A stretch of 64,000 nucleotides of DNA from an uncultured Caulobacterales bacterium (GTDB lineage Bacteria; Pseudomonadota; Alphaproteobacteria; Caulobacterales; Caulobacteraceae), in NCBI GenBank assembly GCA_903884425.1, contig CAISEP010000014.1, positions 62,001-126,000 of the forward strand. Direction: 5' to 3'. How positions within the stretch are numbered: the stretch's first letter is position 1; each line of letters opens with the position of its first letter. Position numbers and translations under genes: made by a program. The notes beneath the pieces are model-generated. The model made no database searches. It was not told the DNA's origin and was given only the letters and a program-made list of their open reading frames with translations. Below are positions 26,529 through 37,617 of the stretch, one piece after another.

Positions 26529-27875
26529 ATGAGACGGCAGGACTTCACCCGGCGACGGCTCATGAGTGTGGCTGCGGGCACGGCATTGACCGTCGCCAGT
26601 GCCGGAACCCCCGCCCTGGCGGCCCCGACACCGCCGCCGATCCCGGCCCTGCGGGTCAATCCGGACCGGCTGCGCCGGACGCTGGAGGATCTCAGCCTGT
26701 ACGGCCGCCGCCTGGGGGGCGGGTTCGAGGACGGGGTCAGCCGCTTCGCCTATTCCGACGCCGACATCGCCGGCCGCGCCTATGTCATGAAGCTGATCCG
26801 GCAGAGCCTGTGCGAACCCGGCATCGATGCCGCCGGGAACATCGTCGCCACGCGGCCGGGTCGGGTGCGGGGGCTGAAGCCGATCCTGATCGGCTCGCAC
26901 ATCGATTCCGTGCCCGGCGGGGGCAATTTCGACGGGGCCCTGGGATCGCTGGCGGCTGTGGAAATCTTCCAGACCCTGGAGGATACGCACACCGAACTGC
27001 GCCATCCGCTGCAGCTCGTCCTGTGGTCCAATGAGGAGGGCGGAACGATCGGTAGCGGCCTAGCGGTCGGCAGCACCAAGCCCGCGGACCTGAACCTCGT
27101 CCTCAACGGCATCCGTCGATCCGAGGGTCTGCGGCGCATCGGCGGCGACCCGGACCGGCTGGACACGGCCCGCATCGCACAGGGATCGATAGCGGCCTAT
27201 CTTGAGCTCCACATCGAGCAGAGCGGCCTACTGGAGCGCGCCGGAGTGCCCGTGGGCGTGGTGGACGGGATCGTGGCCATCGACGAATACGAGGTGGAGA
27301 TCCGCGGCTTTGCAAACCACGCAGGCACGACCCCCATGGCCGACCGGCGCAATGCGCTCCTGGCGGCGGCAAGGCTGATCGAGGCGGTGCAGGCGGAGGT
27401 CACCCGGGAGCCCGGCCGGCAGGTGGGGACGGTGGGCCATCTGGAAGTCTCGCCCAATGTCCGCAACGTGGTGCCGGGCCGGGTCAATCTGACCATCGAG
27501 CTGCGGGACCTGGATGCGGCGAAGATCCGCCAGATCGGGGACCGGATCGCCGGGCGCGCCGCCACCATTGCGGAGGACACCGGGACGGAGATCAGCCTGA
27601 AGGCCGTGGCCCGCGACCCCGCGGCCCTCGCCACCCCCGCCCTCCAGGCCCAGATCGAGGCGGCGTCGGCCGCGCTCGGGCTGGCGACCATGCACCTGCC
27701 CAGCGGGGCGGGCCATGACGCCGCCAACCTGGCCATGGTGGGGCCGATGGCCATGATCTTCGTCCCCAGTATCGGCGGGATCAGTCACTCGGCCCACGAG
27801 CTCACCCGGTGGGGGGATTGCGCCAATGGGGCCAATGTCCTGCTGCAGACCCTGCTGAGGCTGGACCGGAGCTGA
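26529..27875 (+). CDS. Tat-exported M20 amidase (N-carbamoyl-L-amino acid hydrolase/allantoate amidohydrolase family)
   Basis: 448 residues. The N-terminus RRQDFTRRRLMSVAAGTAL with a hydrophobic stretch ending in Ala-x-Ala is a twin-arginine export signal. The hydrolase has GSHIDSVPGGGNFDGALG (metal-binding His and Asp), NEEGG (bridging and catalytic Glu), ELHIEQ (His), HAGTTPMADR and HSAHE near the end, all needed for a di-metal centre. The family cleaves carbamoyl or ureido groups from amino acids. Most members are cytosolic; export is unusual. AGGGGG lies six bases before the ATG at 26529. It follows the MFS gene in the same direction. Confidence 0.85.
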   Translation: MRRQDFTRRRLMSVAAGTALTVASAGTPALAAPTPPPIPALRVNPDRLRRTLEDLSLYGRRLGGGFEDGVSRFAYSDADIAGRAYVMKLIRQSLCEPGIDAAGNIVATRPGRVRGLKPILIGSHIDSVPGGGNFDGALGSLAAVEIFQTLEDTHTELRHPLQLVLWSNEEGGTIGSGLAVGSTKPADLNLVLNGIRRSEGLRRIGGDPDRLDTARIAQGSIAAYLELHIEQSGLLERAGVPVGVVDGIVAIDEYEVEIRGFANHAGTTPMADRRNALLAAARLIEAVQAEVTREPGRQVGTVGHLEVSPNVRNVVPGRVNLTIELRDLDAAKIRQIGDRIAGRAATIAEDTGTEISLKAVARDPAALATPALQAQIEAASAALGLATMHLPSGAGHDAANLAMVGPMAMIFVPSIGGISHSAHELTRWGDCANGANVLLQTLLRLDRS

Positions 27876-27969
27876 GGAACCATCCACAGGTCCGGGCACA
27901 GGGGGGCGGGTCGGCGTCTGCGACCCTACCGTCATTCGGTAGGGTGCGATGATGTCCTTTCGGACACGA

Positions 27970-28875
27970 TCAATGCTGGCCTGAGGCCCCGCCCGTCTTC
28001 GCCCCCACACCCCTGAACCGCTGCTCCGCCGCCGTGATCCTCGGGTGCAGCTCCTCCAGTTCGTTGAACAGGGAGTAGCTGTTGTAGGTCGGGATGCTGG
28101 CCAGTGCCGCCTGCGCCTTGGGCAGGAGTTCGCAATAGCGCTTCCAGGCCGGCTGGTCCTCCCGCTGCTGCCGCTTCGCATTGGAGGTCTTGGAGAACAG
28201 ACCGATGGCATCCAGCTCGTCCCGCGCCTTCATCAGCTGGCCGACGGCGATGTACAGGAACAGGAACTCCGGTGTCGCGGCGTCGGCGAACTTCGGCAGG
28301 ACCTGCATGTGCCAGAGCCGATAGGCGGCGAGAAAGGCCTCCCGCCGTTCCGGCTGCGGCGGCAGCCATGAGGCATCCTGGCGGATGTGCCGCTCCGCCG
28401 TCGCCTTCTGGTCGAGGATCTCGTCCGGAGTGACCTTGGCGTTCAGCACCGGGGCCAGCTCCTTGAAGGTGCCGCCGGCGGCGCGGGCGAAGTCGCTGTA
28501 GCTGACGGGCTTGCCACCGACCTGCGCCCACTGGGAGTAGGTCTCGGTGGGCGGTGACGGCCGCGGCTTGAATTCCCGGGGGGCGTCCCGCTTCACCCAG
28601 GCGACCAGGCCCGGCCCGTAGACGAAGGCGTCCGCATAGACGAACCGCAGTTCATGCTCGTCATCCGGTGCCGGTCCCAGATCGGCCAGGAACTGCTCGA
28701 ACTTCTGCCAGGCGGCGGCGACGCCGGTGCCGCGCTTGGTGAGGATGGCCTTGTGCAGGGCCGCCTCCCGCGGGTGGGCCTGCATGAGGGCGGCAATCGT
28801 TTGCTGCGAGCTGTCCGGCGGCGCACCGCGTCTGAGCGGCGTAGTCGCCTTGTGCAGGGCCGAGACAGCCGACAT
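27970..28875 (-). CDS. Conserved-looking hypothetical protein
   Basis: 301 residues; I do not recognise a family. The protein is soluble, basic-acidic mixed, without signal peptide, membrane span or obvious cofactor motif. It is rich in Gln, Trp and Lys for so GC-rich a genome, has a central Tyr/Phe-rich helix region ([21 protein letters not shown]) and ends in a loose Gly/Ala tail. The ATG at 28875 has AAAGGA about seven bases upstream; a GTG at 28881 sits too close. It is divergent from lldD and convergent with the amidase gene, so it stands alone. GC-rich codon usage like its neighbours supports it as a true gene. Confidence 0.6.
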   Translation of the reverse strand: MSAVSALHKATTPLRRGAPPDSSQQTIAALMQAHPREAALHKAILTKRGTGVAAAWQKFEQFLADLGPAPDDEHELRFVYADAFVYGPGLVAWVKRDAPREFKPRPSPPTETYSQWAQVGGKPVSYSDFARAAGGTFKELAPVLNAKVTPDEILDQKATAERHIRQDASWLPPQPERREAFLAAYRLWHMQVLPKFADAATPEFLFLYIAVGQLMKARDELDAIGLFSKTSNAKRQQREDQPAWKRYCELLPKAQAALASIPTYNSYSLFNELEELHPRITAAEQRFRGVGAKTGGASGQH

Positions 28876-29069
28876 CCCCACGTCCTTTCTGGCGCGTCCC
28901 CCCTTGCAGGCGACGGTCCAAATCGTCCGGTTCCAGACTGCACGGGGAGCCGCAACAAACGGTTAAGTTGCGGCCCTTGAACCCTTGTGTCCGTTTGGGG
29001 ATCATCCGCCCTGTTGCCGGACGGGCGAACCGCGTTAGACCCGCCGCAGTGCCTGATCAGGAGACCGGA

Positions 29070-30218
29070 ATGAAGGCCGCCGCCATCACCGACTATCGCG
29101 CCGTTGCCCGCAGACGGGTGCCCCGGTTCCTGTTCGACTATCTCGACGGCGGCAGCTACGCCGAGACGACCCTGCGCCGGAACGTGTCGGACCTGCAGGA
29201 TCTGGAGATCCGCCAGCGGGTGCTGCGGGACGTGTCCGCCATCGATCTGCAGACCGAGCTGTTCGGGCAGTCCCTGGCCCTGCCGGTGGCGCTGGCCCCG
29301 GTGGGGCTCGCCGGGATGTATGCGAGGCGCGGAGAGGTGCAGGCCGCCCGTGCGGCGGAGGCGGCCGGCATTCCCTTCACCCTGTCCACCGTGGGCGTCT
29401 GTCCCATTGCCGAGGTGGCGGCGGCGACGACGAAGCCCTTCTGGTTCCAGCTCTATGTCCTGCGGGACCGGGGCTTCATGCGCGACCTGCTCGCCCGGGC
29501 CCGGGAGGCGGGGTGCTCGGCCCTTGTGTTCACCGTGGACCTGCCGGTGCCGGGGGCCCGCTATCGTGACCTGCGCTCCGGACTGGCGGGGGCGAGCGGG
29601 CTGGCAGGGACGGTGCAGCGCATGTGGCAGGTGGCCCAGCGGCCCGGCTGGGCGGTGGATGTGGGGCTGCAGGGCGGGCCGCATGTGCTCGGCAACGTCG
29701 CTCCCATGCTGAAGGGCAAGACCGGCCTGCTGGACTTCTTCGGCTGGGTGGCGGCCAATTTCGACCCCTCCATCACCTGGGCGGACCTGGACTGGATCCG
29801 GGCGGAGTGGAACGGACCGCTGATCATCAAGGGCGTGCTGGACCCGGACGATGCCCGGGAGGCGGTGCGCCTGGGGGCGGACGGAATTGTCGTGTCCAAC
29901 CACGGCGGTCGCCAGCTGGACGGCGCGCCCTCCACCATCCGCGCGCTTCCGGCGGTACGGGAGGCGGTCGGCGACCGGCTGACCGTGCTGGCGGACGGCG
30001 GGGTGCGTTCGGGCCTGGACGTGGTGCGGATGCTGGCCTCGGGGGCCGAGGGGGTGCTGATCGGCCGGGCCTGGGTGAACGCCCTGGCGGCGGACGGCCA
30101 GGCCGGGGTCGCCCGGGTGCTGGGCCTGCTGTCCGCCGAGATGAAGGTGGCCATGGCGCTCGCCGGGGTCACCCGGATCGACCAGATCACCCCGGATATC
30201 CTGGCGCGGTCCGCATGA
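29070..30218 (+). CDS. lldD: FMN-dependent L-lactate (alpha-hydroxy acid) dehydrogenase
   Basis: 382 residues, as for LldD. It oxidises L-lactate to pyruvate with FMN and passes electrons to the quinone pool at the inner membrane. Visible: [19 protein letters not shown] near residue 21, [49 protein letters not shown] and the catalytic [10 protein letters not shown] with its base His, then [14 protein letters not shown] for flavin phosphate binding. The ATG at 29070 has GGAG upstream. It overlaps the pseudouridine synthase gene by ATGA. Another alpha-hydroxy acid (mandelate, glycolate) is possible but LldD is likelier. Confidence 0.88.
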   Translation: MKAAAITDYRAVARRRVPRFLFDYLDGGSYAETTLRRNVSDLQDLEIRQRVLRDVSAIDLQTELFGQSLALPVALAPVGLAGMYARRGEVQAARAAEAAGIPFTLSTVGVCPIAEVAAATTKPFWFQLYVLRDRGFMRDLLARAREAGCSALVFTVDLPVPGARYRDLRSGLAGASGLAGTVQRMWQVAQRPGWAVDVGLQGGPHVLGNVAPMLKGKTGLLDFFGWVAANFDPSITWADLDWIRAEWNGPLIIKGVLDPDDAREAVRLGADGIVVSNHGGRQLDGAPSTIRALPAVREAVGDRLTVLADGGVRSGLDVVRMLASGAEGVLIGRAWVNALAADGQAGVARVLGLLSAEMKVAMALAGVTRIDQITPDILARSA

Positions 30219-30994
30219 GCTGGACCCGCACCTATGACGAGGACGAACCCCAGCGGGTCAATCGCTGGCTGGCCCAGTCCGGGGTCTGTTCCCGGCGGGA
30301 GGCCGAGGGGCTGATCTCCGACGGCCTGGTCTCCATCGACGGCGTCCGGGTGGAGGATGTGGGCCGCAAGATCGCGCGCGGCCAGACCCTGACCCTGGCG
30401 GACCGGGGGGCGGCGCGGCTGGAGTCCAAGCTCAGCGTGGTGCTGCACAAGCCCGTCGGCTACGTGTCCGGCCAGCCGGAGCCGGGCCTGATCCCCGCCG
30501 TGCGCCTGCTGACGGCGAAGGCGCTGGTGGGGGAGGCCCCCTTCATCCCCGATGCGAAGATGAGCCTGCCGCCCGTGGGGCGCCTGGACATGGACAGCCG
30601 CGGCCTGCTGGTCCTGTCGGAGGACGGGGTCCTGGCCAAGGCGGTGATCGGCCCGGACTCCGAGATGGACAAGGAATACATCGTCCGGGTGGAGGGGCGG
30701 ATCACGTCCCAGCGGCTGGCCCTCCTGCGCCACGGCCTGGCCCTGGATGGTCGCCAGCTTCGCCCGGCCAAGGTGAGCTTTGCCGGGGATCAGGTGCTGA
30801 AGTTCGTGCTGACCGAGGGGCGCAACCGGCAGATCCGCCGGATGTGCGAACTGGTGGAGCTGCGGGTCACGGACCTGCTGCGGACCCGGATCGGGCCCCT
30901 GGAGCTTGCGGACCTGCCGGAGGGGCGCTGGCGGGTGCTGACGGCGGAGGAGCGCGCGGCGATGATCGCGGCCGGCGGCGCACTCAGGCGGTGA
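30215..30994 (+). CDS. rRNA pseudouridine synthase, RluF/RsuA-type
   Basis: 259 residues. An N-terminal S4 domain ([21 protein letters not shown], residues 14-34) binds RNA; the catalytic domain has [17 protein letters not shown], with the catalytic Asp, and [13 protein letters not shown] near the end. It isomerises a uridine in ribosomal RNA. The sequence [10 protein letters not shown] and the size fit RluF (23S rRNA) better than RsuA, but the site cannot be fixed from sequence. It overlaps lldD by an ATGA, so the two are coupled, and overlaps the convergent gmhB-like gene at their 3' ends by 11 bases. Confidence 0.87.
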   Translation: MSWTRTYDEDEPQRVNRWLAQSGVCSRREAEGLISDGLVSIDGVRVEDVGRKIARGQTLTLADRGAARLESKLSVVLHKPVGYVSGQPEPGLIPAVRLLTAKALVGEAPFIPDAKMSLPPVGRLDMDSRGLLVLSEDGVLAKAVIGPDSEMDKEYIVRVEGRITSQRLALLRHGLALDGRQLRPAKVSFAGDQVLKFVLTEGRNRQIRRMCELVELRVTDLLRTRIGPLELADLPEGRWRVLTAEERAAMIAAGGALRR

Positions 30995-31520
30995 GGCGGG
31001 CAATCACCGGGGCGACGGTCTCGCCAAGATCGCCGCCGGTGAACAGAACGCCCTCGATCCCTGCGGCGCGGGCGGCGGCCATGTCGGTCTCCCGGTCCCC
31101 GATGAGGCAGACGCGGCCGGGGTCCACCGGCCAGTCGGCCAGCAGCCGGCGGATCAGGCCGGGCCCCGGCTTGCGGCAGTCGCTGTCCCGGCGATAGGCG
31201 TCGAGCGGTGCCTCCGGATGGTAGGGGGAGTAGACGAAGGCATCGATATGGGCCCCCACCTCCGCCAGCTGCCCGTTCATCCACGCGTGCAGGGTCACCA
31301 CATCGGCCTCGGTATAGAGCCCGCGGGCGACGCCGGACTGGTTGGTGGCGACGAAGGCGAACAGCCCGGCATCGTTCACCGCCTTCACGGCCGAAAGCGC
31401 CCCCGGAATCCAGGTGATCTGGTCCGGGCGGTGGGCAAATCCCACCTCGTGGTTCAAGACGCCGTCGCGATCGAAGATCACGGCGCCGCGACGGGCGGAC
31501 GGGGCAGGGGGCTCGGTCAT
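30984..31520 (-). CDS. gmhB: HAD-family phosphatase, GmhB-like (heptose bisphosphate 7-phosphatase)
   Basis: 178 residues. Motif I VIFDRDGVLN is near residues 14-23 with the nucleophilic Asp, ATNQSGVAR holds motif II, CRKPGPGLIRRL (motif III, Cys/Lys of the GmhB and HisB-N branch) and GDRETDMAAAR motif IV. GmhB removes the 7-phosphate of D-glycero-D-manno-heptose-1,7-bisphosphate on the way to lipopolysaccharide heptose. The zinc-binding Cys array of E. coli GmhB is reduced here, so a histidinol-phosphatase-like use is possible. The ATG at 31520 follows GGCAGGA, a short-spaced ribosome site. It overlaps the convergent pseudouridine synthase by 11 bases. Confidence 0.72.
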   Translation of the reverse strand: MTEPPAPSARRGAVIFDRDGVLNHEVGFAHRPDQITWIPGALSAVKAVNDAGLFAFVATNQSGVARGLYTEADVVTLHAWMNGQLAEVGAHIDAFVYSPYHPEAPLDAYRRDSDCRKPGPGLIRRLLADWPVDPGRVCLIGDRETDMAAARAAGIEGVLFTGGDLGETVAPVIARLTA

Positions 31521-31656
31521 GTCCTGCCCATAGCAGATCGCGCGCAGGGCTTCTGAGGGATTTTTGCGCGGCAAGGCGGCAGGCTTAACCCGTCGGTCAA
31601 GGGATGGTGCTAGCTCATCTGCGGATATACCGGGTTCAAGACCAAGGGAGCGGCCG

Positions 31657-32796
31657 ATGCCGACACTTCTGGACTGGCTGGCGACCGACGCACTGCCCCT
31701 GTGGTGGCGGCAGGGCGCGGACCATGAGGTGGGCGGCTTCCACGAGTCCCTCGGGGAGGACGGCAAGCCCGCCGGACAGAACCGCCGGGCCCGGGTGATC
31801 GGTCGCCAGATCTATGTCTATGCCACGGCGGCGGAGGCCGGGCTGCCGGGCCCCTGGCGCGAGGCCGCGGCCCACGGGCTGAGCTTCATGACGGCGCGGT
31901 TCCTGCGGCCCGACGGCCTGATCCGGGCGAGCCTGACGCCGGCCGGGGACCCGCTGGACGACAGCGTCATCCTCTATGACCAGGCCTTCTGCCTGTTCGC
32001 CCTGGCTGCCGCGGCCGGGATCGGCCTGGAGGTCGAGGCCCGGGTCCGGGCGGCGGAGCGGCTGCACGACCGGCTTCTGGCGGACTGGCGCAACCCGGCG
32101 GGGGGCTTTGTCGAGCGGGACGCCCATCCCTATCAGGCCAATGCGCACATGCACCTGTTCGAGGCCTCCCTGGCCTGGGAGGCGGTTCTGGCGGGGGATC
32201 CCCGTGCCCGGCGCTGGACCGACCAGGCCGACGCCATCGGCACGCTGGCGCTTGCCCGCTTCATCGATCCGGCGACCGGGGCCCTGCGGGAATTCTTCGA
32301 TGATCAGTGGCACCCTGCCGCCGGGGCCGATGGCCAACTCGTCGAGCCCGGACACCTGTTCGAGTGGGCCTGGCTGCTGATGCGCTGGGCGAGGCTGCGG
32401 GGACGGGAGGATGCGGCCCTGGCGGCGCGGCGGATGCACCGGCTGGGGGTGGCGCACGGGATCGATCCGGTCCGGGGCGTGGCCATCGACGCCATCTCCA
32501 CCGATCTGACCGTGGTCAGCGACCGGGCGCGCCTGTGGCCCCAGACCGAGCGGATCAAGGCGTCCGCCATCCTCGGCCAATATGCGCAGACCGAGGCCGA
32601 GCGGGAGGCCTGTGCCGACGACGTCGCGGCGGCCGTGAAGGGGCTGTGGCTCTACCTGCAGACGCCGGTGCGCGGGTCCTGGCGGGACAAGCTCAAGGCC
32701 GACGGCACCTTCGTTGAAGAGCCGGCCCCCGCCAGCTCCCTCTACCACATCGCCTGCGCCATTCTCGACGCCCGGGCGAGGGGCTTTCCGGTCTAG
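31657..32796 (+). CDS. AGE-family epimerase/isomerase (mannose isomerase or GlcNAc 2-epimerase-like)
   Basis: 379 residues of the alpha/alpha-barrel AGE family. Features include [26 protein letters not shown] (Arg near the active site), a His-rich [19 protein letters not shown], and [15 protein letters not shown] with the conserved catalytic His. Family members interconvert mannose and fructose, GlcNAc and ManNAc, or cellobiose epimers, without cofactor. The ATG at 31657 follows AGGGAG. It is divergent from the GmhB-like gene and its stop shares CTAG with the stop of leuB, with which it converges. Confidence 0.82.
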   Translation: MPTLLDWLATDALPLWWRQGADHEVGGFHESLGEDGKPAGQNRRARVIGRQIYVYATAAEAGLPGPWREAAAHGLSFMTARFLRPDGLIRASLTPAGDPLDDSVILYDQAFCLFALAAAAGIGLEVEARVRAAERLHDRLLADWRNPAGGFVERDAHPYQANAHMHLFEASLAWEAVLAGDPRARRWTDQADAIGTLALARFIDPATGALREFFDDQWHPAAGADGQLVEPGHLFEWAWLLMRWARLRGREDAALAARRMHRLGVAHGIDPVRGVAIDAISTDLTVVSDRARLWPQTERIKASAILGQYAQTEAEREACADDVAAAVKGLWLYLQTPVRGSWRDKLKADGTFVEEPAPASSLYHIACAILDARARGFPV

Positions 32797-33878
32797 GGCT
32801 GGCCCAGCGCCGCCAGCACGGCATCACCCATCTGCCGGGTGGTCAGGTCACCGCCCAGGTCGCGGGTGCGGGCCCCGCGCTCCAGTGCTGTGACCACCGC
32901 GCGCTCCACCAGGTCGGCGTCCGCCGCCCGGTCGAGGGAGTAGCGCAGCATCATCGCCGTCGACAGGATCTGGGCCAGGGGATTGGCAATGCCCTGACCG
33001 GCAATGTCCGGCGCGGAGCCGTGGATCGGCTCGTAGAGCGACGGACGGCGTCCCGACGCGTCCGGGGCCCCCAGCGTGGCGGAGGGCAGCATGCCCAGGC
33101 TGCCGGTGAGCATGGAGGCCAGGTCTGACAAAAGGTCGCCGAACAGGTTGCCGGTGACGATCACGTCGAACTGCCGGGGATTGCGGGCGAGCTGCATGGC
33201 GCAGTTGTCGGCATACATGTGGCTCAGGCTCACGTCCGGATAGTCCCCGGCGAGGCTTGTCACATGCTCCCGCCAGAGCAGGCCGCTCTCCATCACATTG
33301 GCCTTTTCCACGCTGCACAGGCGCTTGCCGCGCTTCTGGGCCAGCTCGAAGGCGACCCGGGCCACGCGCTCGATCTCGATCGTGTCATAGACCTCGGTGT
33401 TAACGCCGCGGCGCACGCCGTTGGGCAGGGTCTCGATCCCCCGGGGCTCGCCGAAATAGACGCCGCCGGTGGATTCCCGCACGATCATGATGTCCAGCCC
33501 GCGGATGACCTCGGGCTTCAGGGTCGAGGCGTCGATCAGCGGGTCATAGACCATGGCCGGGCGCAGGTTTGCGAACAGGCCGAGCTCCTTGCGCAGGCGC
33601 AGGATGGCGATCTCCGGCCGGTTGTCGAAGCCCTTGCCGTCCCACTTGGGCCCGCCGACGGAGCCGAACAGCACCGCGTCCGCCGCCTTGGCCCGCGCGA
33701 CGGTTTCATCGCTGATGGCCGCGCCCTCCGCGTCGATGGCCGCGCCGCCCACCAGGGCCTCCTCCAGCACCAGGTCGAGGCCGCGGTGTTCCGTCAGCCA
33801 GTCCAGCACCCGCAGGGCCTCGGTCATGACTTCGGGCCCGACGCCGTCGCCGGGGGTGACGAGAATGGTGCGTGACAC
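32793..33878 (-). CDS. leuB: 3-isopropylmalate dehydrogenase
   Basis: 361 residues. It oxidises and decarboxylates 3-isopropylmalate with NAD to 2-ketoisocaproate, third step of leucine synthesis. Visible: [11 protein letters not shown] at the start, [50 protein letters not shown] and [16 protein letters not shown], all in LeuB order. It starts with a GTG immediately after the leuD stop (TAG, one base between), so it is the last gene of leuA-leuC-leuD-leuB and translated by coupling. Its stop forms CTAG with that of the convergent AGE gene. Confidence 0.96.
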   Translation of the reverse strand: MSRTILVTPGDGVGPEVMTEALRVLDWLTEHRGLDLVLEEALVGGAAIDAEGAAISDETVARAKAADAVLFGSVGGPKWDGKGFDNRPEIAILRLRKELGLFANLRPAMVYDPLIDASTLKPEVIRGLDIMIVRESTGGVYFGEPRGIETLPNGVRRGVNTEVYDTIEIERVARVAFELAQKRGKRLCSVEKANVMESGLLWREHVTSLAGDYPDVSLSHMYADNCAMQLARNPRQFDVIVTGNLFGDLLSDLASMLTGSLGMLPSATLGAPDASGRRPSLYEPIHGSAPDIAGQGIANPLAQILSTAMMLRYSLDRAADADLVERAVVTALERGARTRDLGGDLTTRQMGDAVLAALGQP

Positions 33879-33879
33879 T

Positions 33880-34506
33880 CTAGCTCTCCAGGGAAATGGC
33901 GGGACGCCACGGCTCGCGCGCCGCGCGGCCGGTTTCGAAGCGGGTGATGGCCGGGTCCTGGGTCAGGGTCTCGGCGATCTCGTCCAGGCCGTTCAGCAGG
34001 GAATGGCGGCGACCGGCGTCGACGGTGAAGGGGATTTCCTCCCCATTGGCCCGGACCACCATCTGCCGCTCCAGATCCACCGTCACCCGGGCGTTGGAGC
34101 CGAGCTCGGTGTCCTGCATCAGCTGCTCGCAGACCTCCCGCGGCAGGGTGACGGGCAAAAGGCCGTTCTTGAAGCAGTTGTTGTAGAAGATGTCGGCAAA
34201 GCTCGGCGCGATGACGCAGCGGATGCCGAAATCGGCCAGCGCCCAGGGGGCGTGTTCCCGGGACGAGCCGCAGCCGAAATTGTCGAGCGCGATCAGGATC
34301 TCCGCCTTGCGGAAGGGTTCGCGGTTCAGAACGAAGTCCGGCCGCTCCGCCCCCGTCGCGTCATAGCGCAGACCGTCGAACAGGGCCTTGCCGAGGCCCG
34401 TGCGGGTCAACGTCTTCAGGAACCGGGCCGGGATGATCTTGTCCGTATCCACATTGGCCACGGGCAGGGGGGCGGCGACGCCGGTCAGGGTGGTGAAGGG
34501 CTTCAT
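33880..34506 (-). CDS. leuD: 3-isopropylmalate dehydratase, small subunit
   Basis: 208 residues. Together with LeuC it forms isopropylmalate isomerase. Family features: [18 protein letters not shown] near residue 20, [26 protein letters not shown], and FKNGLLP. The ATG at 34506 overlaps the leuC stop (ATGA). GC-rich codon usage like the rest of the window. One of four coupled leu genes. Confidence 0.96.
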   Translation of the reverse strand: MKPFTTLTGVAAPLPVANVDTDKIIPARFLKTLTRTGLGKALFDGLRYDATGAERPDFVLNREPFRKAEILIALDNFGCGSSREHAPWALADFGIRCVIAPSFADIFYNNCFKNGLLPVTLPREVCEQLMQDTELGSNARVTVDLERQMVVRANGEEIPFTVDAGRRHSLLNGLDEIAETLTQDPAITRFETGRAAREPWRPAISLES

Positions 34507-35927
34507 CCGCCATACTCCCGGCAATCGACGATCCGGCCCGCGACGGCCGCCGCAGCGGCCATGGCGGGGGAGGCGAGGTGGGTGCGGCCGCCCGGGCCCT
34601 GACGTCCCTCGAAATTACGGTTGGAGGTGGAGACGCACCTCTGGCCCGGGGTCAGCTTGTCCTCGTTCATGCCGAGACACATGGAGCAGCCGGGGTCCCG
34701 CCACTCGAAACCGGCGTCGGTCAGGACGTTGTCCAGCCCCTCCGCCTCGGCCTGCAGCTTGACCAGGCCCGAGCCCGGCACCACCAGGGCGCGGACGCCC
34801 TCGGCCACCTTGCGCCCGTTGGCGATGGCCGCCGCCGCGCGGATGTCCTCGATCCGGGCATTGGTGCAGCTGCCGATGAACACCACGTCGACGGGCGTGC
34901 CCAGGATCGGACCGGGGACGAGCGCCATGTAGTCCAGCATCCGCTCCTGATTGGCGCGGATCGCCGGATCGGTGATCTCCGCCGGGTCGGGGACCTGGCC
35001 GGTGACGGGAATGACGGCTTCCGGGCTCGTGCCCCAGGTGATCATCGGGGCGATGTCGGCGGCGTCCAGCACCACCTCGTGATCGAAGACGGCGTCCTCA
35101 TCGCTGACCAGAGTGCGCCAGTAGGCCACGGCCGCGTCGAAGTCGGCCCCCTTCGGAGCCATGGGACGGCCACGGATATAGTCGAAGGTCACGTCGTCAG
35201 GCGCCACGAGGCCCGCGCGGGCCCCGCTCTCGATGGACATGTTGCACAGCGTCATGCGCCCGGCCATGGACAGGCCCCGCACGGCCTCGCCCGCATATTC
35301 GATGACGTAGCCGGTGCCGCCGCCGGTGCCGATCCTGCCGATGATGTAGAGGGCCATGTCCTTGGCCGTGACGCCGGCACCCAGCTGGCCCTCCACCCGC
35401 ACCCGCATGGATTTCGCCTTGGCCTGGACCAGGGTCTGGGTGGCCAGCACATGCTCCACCTCCGAGGTGCCGATGCCGAAGGCGAGCGCCCCCAGCGCCC
35501 CGTGGGTGGAGGTGTGGCTGTCGCCGCAGACAATGGTCATGCCCGGCAGGCTGGCCCCCTGCTCGGGCCCGATCACGTGGACAATGCCCTGGCGGACATC
35601 GTTCAGGGGAATGAAGGGCACGCCGAACTCGGCCACGTTCTCGACGAGGGTCGCCACCTGCAGGCGGCTCTCCGGGTCGGTGATTTCCTGGTCCCGGTGG
35701 GCGGTGGGCACATTGTGGTCGGGCACCGCCAGCGTCGCGTCGGGGCGACGGACCCGGCGGCCGTTCACCCGCAGGCCGTCGAAGGCCTGGGGACTGGTGA
35801 CCTCGTGCACGAGGTGGCGGTCGATGTAGAGAAGCGCCGCATCACTCGCCAGCGTCTCCACAAGGTGCGCCGACCAGATCTTGTCGAACAAGGTCTGGCC
35901 GGTACGCCGGTTGTCTGCAGGGGTCAT
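34503..35927 (-). CDS. leuC: 3-isopropylmalate dehydratase, large subunit
   Basis: 474 residues. It carries the [4Fe-4S] cluster that isomerises 2- to 3-isopropylmalate. Visible: [38 protein letters not shown] with the first cluster Cys, [17 protein letters not shown] and [12 protein letters not shown] with the others. The ATG at 35927 overlaps the leuA stop by ATGA and the stop overlaps leuD by ATGA, so leuA, leuC and leuD are tightly coupled. Confidence 0.97.
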   Translation of the reverse strand: MTPADNRRTGQTLFDKIWSAHLVETLASDAALLYIDRHLVHEVTSPQAFDGLRVNGRRVRRPDATLAVPDHNVPTAHRDQEITDPESRLQVATLVENVAEFGVPFIPLNDVRQGIVHVIGPEQGASLPGMTIVCGDSHTSTHGALGALAFGIGTSEVEHVLATQTLVQAKAKSMRVRVEGQLGAGVTAKDMALYIIGRIGTGGGTGYVIEYAGEAVRGLSMAGRMTLCNMSIESGARAGLVAPDDVTFDYIRGRPMAPKGADFDAAVAYWRTLVSDEDAVFDHEVVLDAADIAPMITWGTSPEAVIPVTGQVPDPAEITDPAIRANQERMLDYMALVPGPILGTPVDVVFIGSCTNARIEDIRAAAAIANGRKVAEGVRALVVPGSGLVKLQAEAEGLDNVLTDAGFEWRDPGCSMCLGMNEDKLTPGQRCVSTSNRNFEGRQGPGGRTHLASPAMAAAAAVAGRIVDCREYGG

Positions 35928-37507
35928 GCGGTGAGGAAGGCCGGGGACAGCTGGATGGTGCGCTCGCGCTTGGCGATCAGCTTGTTCAGGGCGTGCACAT
36001 AGGCGCGGGAGGCGGACACGATGGTGTCGGTGTCCGAGCCCTGGCCGTCGACGATGCGCCCGTCCTCCTCCAGCCGGACCGTGGTGCGGGCCTGGGCATC
36101 CGCGCCTTCGGTGATCGCGTTGATGGAGAACAGGTTCAGCGCCGCCTCGTGCGGGAAGACCGCGCGGATGGCGGTGAAGGCGGCATGAACCGCCCCGTCG
36201 CCATAGCCGGTGGCCGTCTTGTCCTCGCCATCGACCTTGAGGGTGATGGTGGCCTCGGCCTTGCCGTCGGAATGGGCGTGGGCGACCAGGTCCACCAGGT
36301 GGATGCGGCCTTGCGCCTCGGCAGCGGTTTCGTCCACCAGCGCCTCGACGTCCTCGTCATAGATGGTCTTCTTGCGGTCGGCGAGGTCCTTGAAGCGGGC
36401 GAAGGCCTCGTCGATGGCCGCCTGGCTGAGTTCGGCATAGCCGAGGCTCACCAGCTTGTCCTTGAAGGCCGCGCGGCCGGAATGCTTGCCCAGCACCAGG
36501 CTCGACTTGGACCAGCCGACGCTTTCCGGCGTCATGATCTCGTAGGTCAGGGCGTTCTTCAGCATGCCGTCCTGGTGGATGCCCGCCTCGTGGGCGAAGG
36601 CGTTTCGGCCGACGATGGCCTTGTTCGGCTGCACGTCGAAGCCGGTGATGCCGGAGAGCAGCTTGGAGGCCTTCAGGATCTGGCGGGTGTCCATGTTGAT
36701 CCGGTAGGGCAGGCTGTCGGACCGGGTCCGCACGGCCATGGCCACTTCCTCGATGGCGGTGTTGCCCGCCCGCTCGCCGATGCCGTTGATGGCACCCTCG
36801 ATCTGACGGGCCCCGGCCCCGACGGCGGCCAGACTGTTGGCGACCGCGAGGCCCAGGTCATTGTGGCAGTGGGCGGAGAAGATCACCCCGTCGGCACCCG
36901 GCACCCGGGCGCGGACATGGGCGAACATGTTGGCGTAGTCGCCGGGCAGGGCATAGCCCACCGTGTCCGGCAGGTTGATGGTGGTGGCCCCGGCACGGAT
37001 GGCCGTCTCCACCGCCCGGCACAGGAAGTCGAGGTCGGTGCGGGAGGCATCCTCCGCCGACCATTCCACGTCGTCGGTGAAGTTGCGGGCGAGGGTGACG
37101 GAGCCCTTGATGGTCTCGATCACCTGCTCGGGGCTCATCCGCAGCTTCTGCGCCATGTGCAGTTCGGAGGTGGCGATGAAGGTGTGGATGCGGCGGCGCG
37201 TCGCCGGCTTCAGCGCCTCGGCGGAGCGTTCGATGTCCGACGGGGCGGCCCGGCTGAGAGCGGCGATCACCGGCCCGGTGATGGAGGTGGCGATCCGCCG
37301 TACGCTCTCGAAGTCGTTGGGGGAGGCGGCGGGGAAGCCTGCCTCCATCACGTCGACGCCCAGCGCCGCCAGGGCCGTGGCCATGCGGATCTTTTCGTCG
37401 GCGGTCATGGAGAAGCCGGGGGCCTGCTCCCCGTCGCGCAGGGTGGTGTCGAAGATGATGACCTGGTTGTCGGCAATGCTGCCGAAATTCGGATGATTGA
37501 TGCTCAT
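35924..37507 (-). CDS. leuA: 2-isopropylmalate synthase
   Basis: 527 residues, first enzyme of leucine synthesis: joins acetyl-CoA and 2-ketoisovalerate. [16 protein letters not shown] near residue 19 is the metal- and substrate-binding signature; [18 protein letters not shown] holds the metal His residues; the C-terminal third is the regulatory domain for leucine feedback ([21 protein letters not shown] and so on). The ATG at 37507 has AAGG eight bases upstream. A short open frame rich in branched-chain residues lies 110 bases upstream on the same strand (see leader peptide). The leuB gene comes last, an order different from E. coli leuABCD. Confidence 0.97.
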   Translation of the reverse strand: MSINHPNFGSIADNQVIIFDTTLRDGEQAPGFSMTADEKIRMATALAALGVDVMEAGFPAASPNDFESVRRIATSITGPVIAALSRAAPSDIERSAEALKPATRRRIHTFIATSELHMAQKLRMSPEQVIETIKGSVTLARNFTDDVEWSAEDASRTDLDFLCRAVETAIRAGATTINLPDTVGYALPGDYANMFAHVRARVPGADGVIFSAHCHNDLGLAVANSLAAVGAGARQIEGAINGIGERAGNTAIEEVAMAVRTRSDSLPYRINMDTRQILKASKLLSGITGFDVQPNKAIVGRNAFAHEAGIHQDGMLKNALTYEIMTPESVGWSKSSLVLGKHSGRAAFKDKLVSLGYAELSQAAIDEAFARFKDLADRKKTIYDEDVEALVDETAAEAQGRIHLVDLVAHAHSDGKAEATITLKVDGEDKTATGYGDGAVHAAFTAIRAVFPHEAALNLFSINAITEGADAQARTTVRLEEDGRIVDGQGSDTDTIVSASRAYVHALNKLIAKRERTIQLSPAFLTA

Positions 37508-37617
37508 GGCTCAAGCCTTGAAGAAGGGAATGTCAGCGTGCGGGAGGCGTCCCCCTGAGCTCCGGGCCCCGGACTGCGTGTACCTGAAAGGGACATGGCC
37601 GGCGGCGCTGGACGAAC
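37508..37617 (-). promoter_or_regulatory. Leader region between candidate leader peptide and leuA
   Basis: 110 bases on the minus strand after the leader peptide stop. It contains the near-perfect palindrome TCCGGGGCCCGGA and a GGGGG/CCTCCC pair, but no strong hairpin with a T-run, so a classic intrinsic attenuator is not evident. A Rho-dependent or translational mechanism would need RNA mapping. The ribosome site AAGG for leuA is at its end. Confidence 0.3.
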
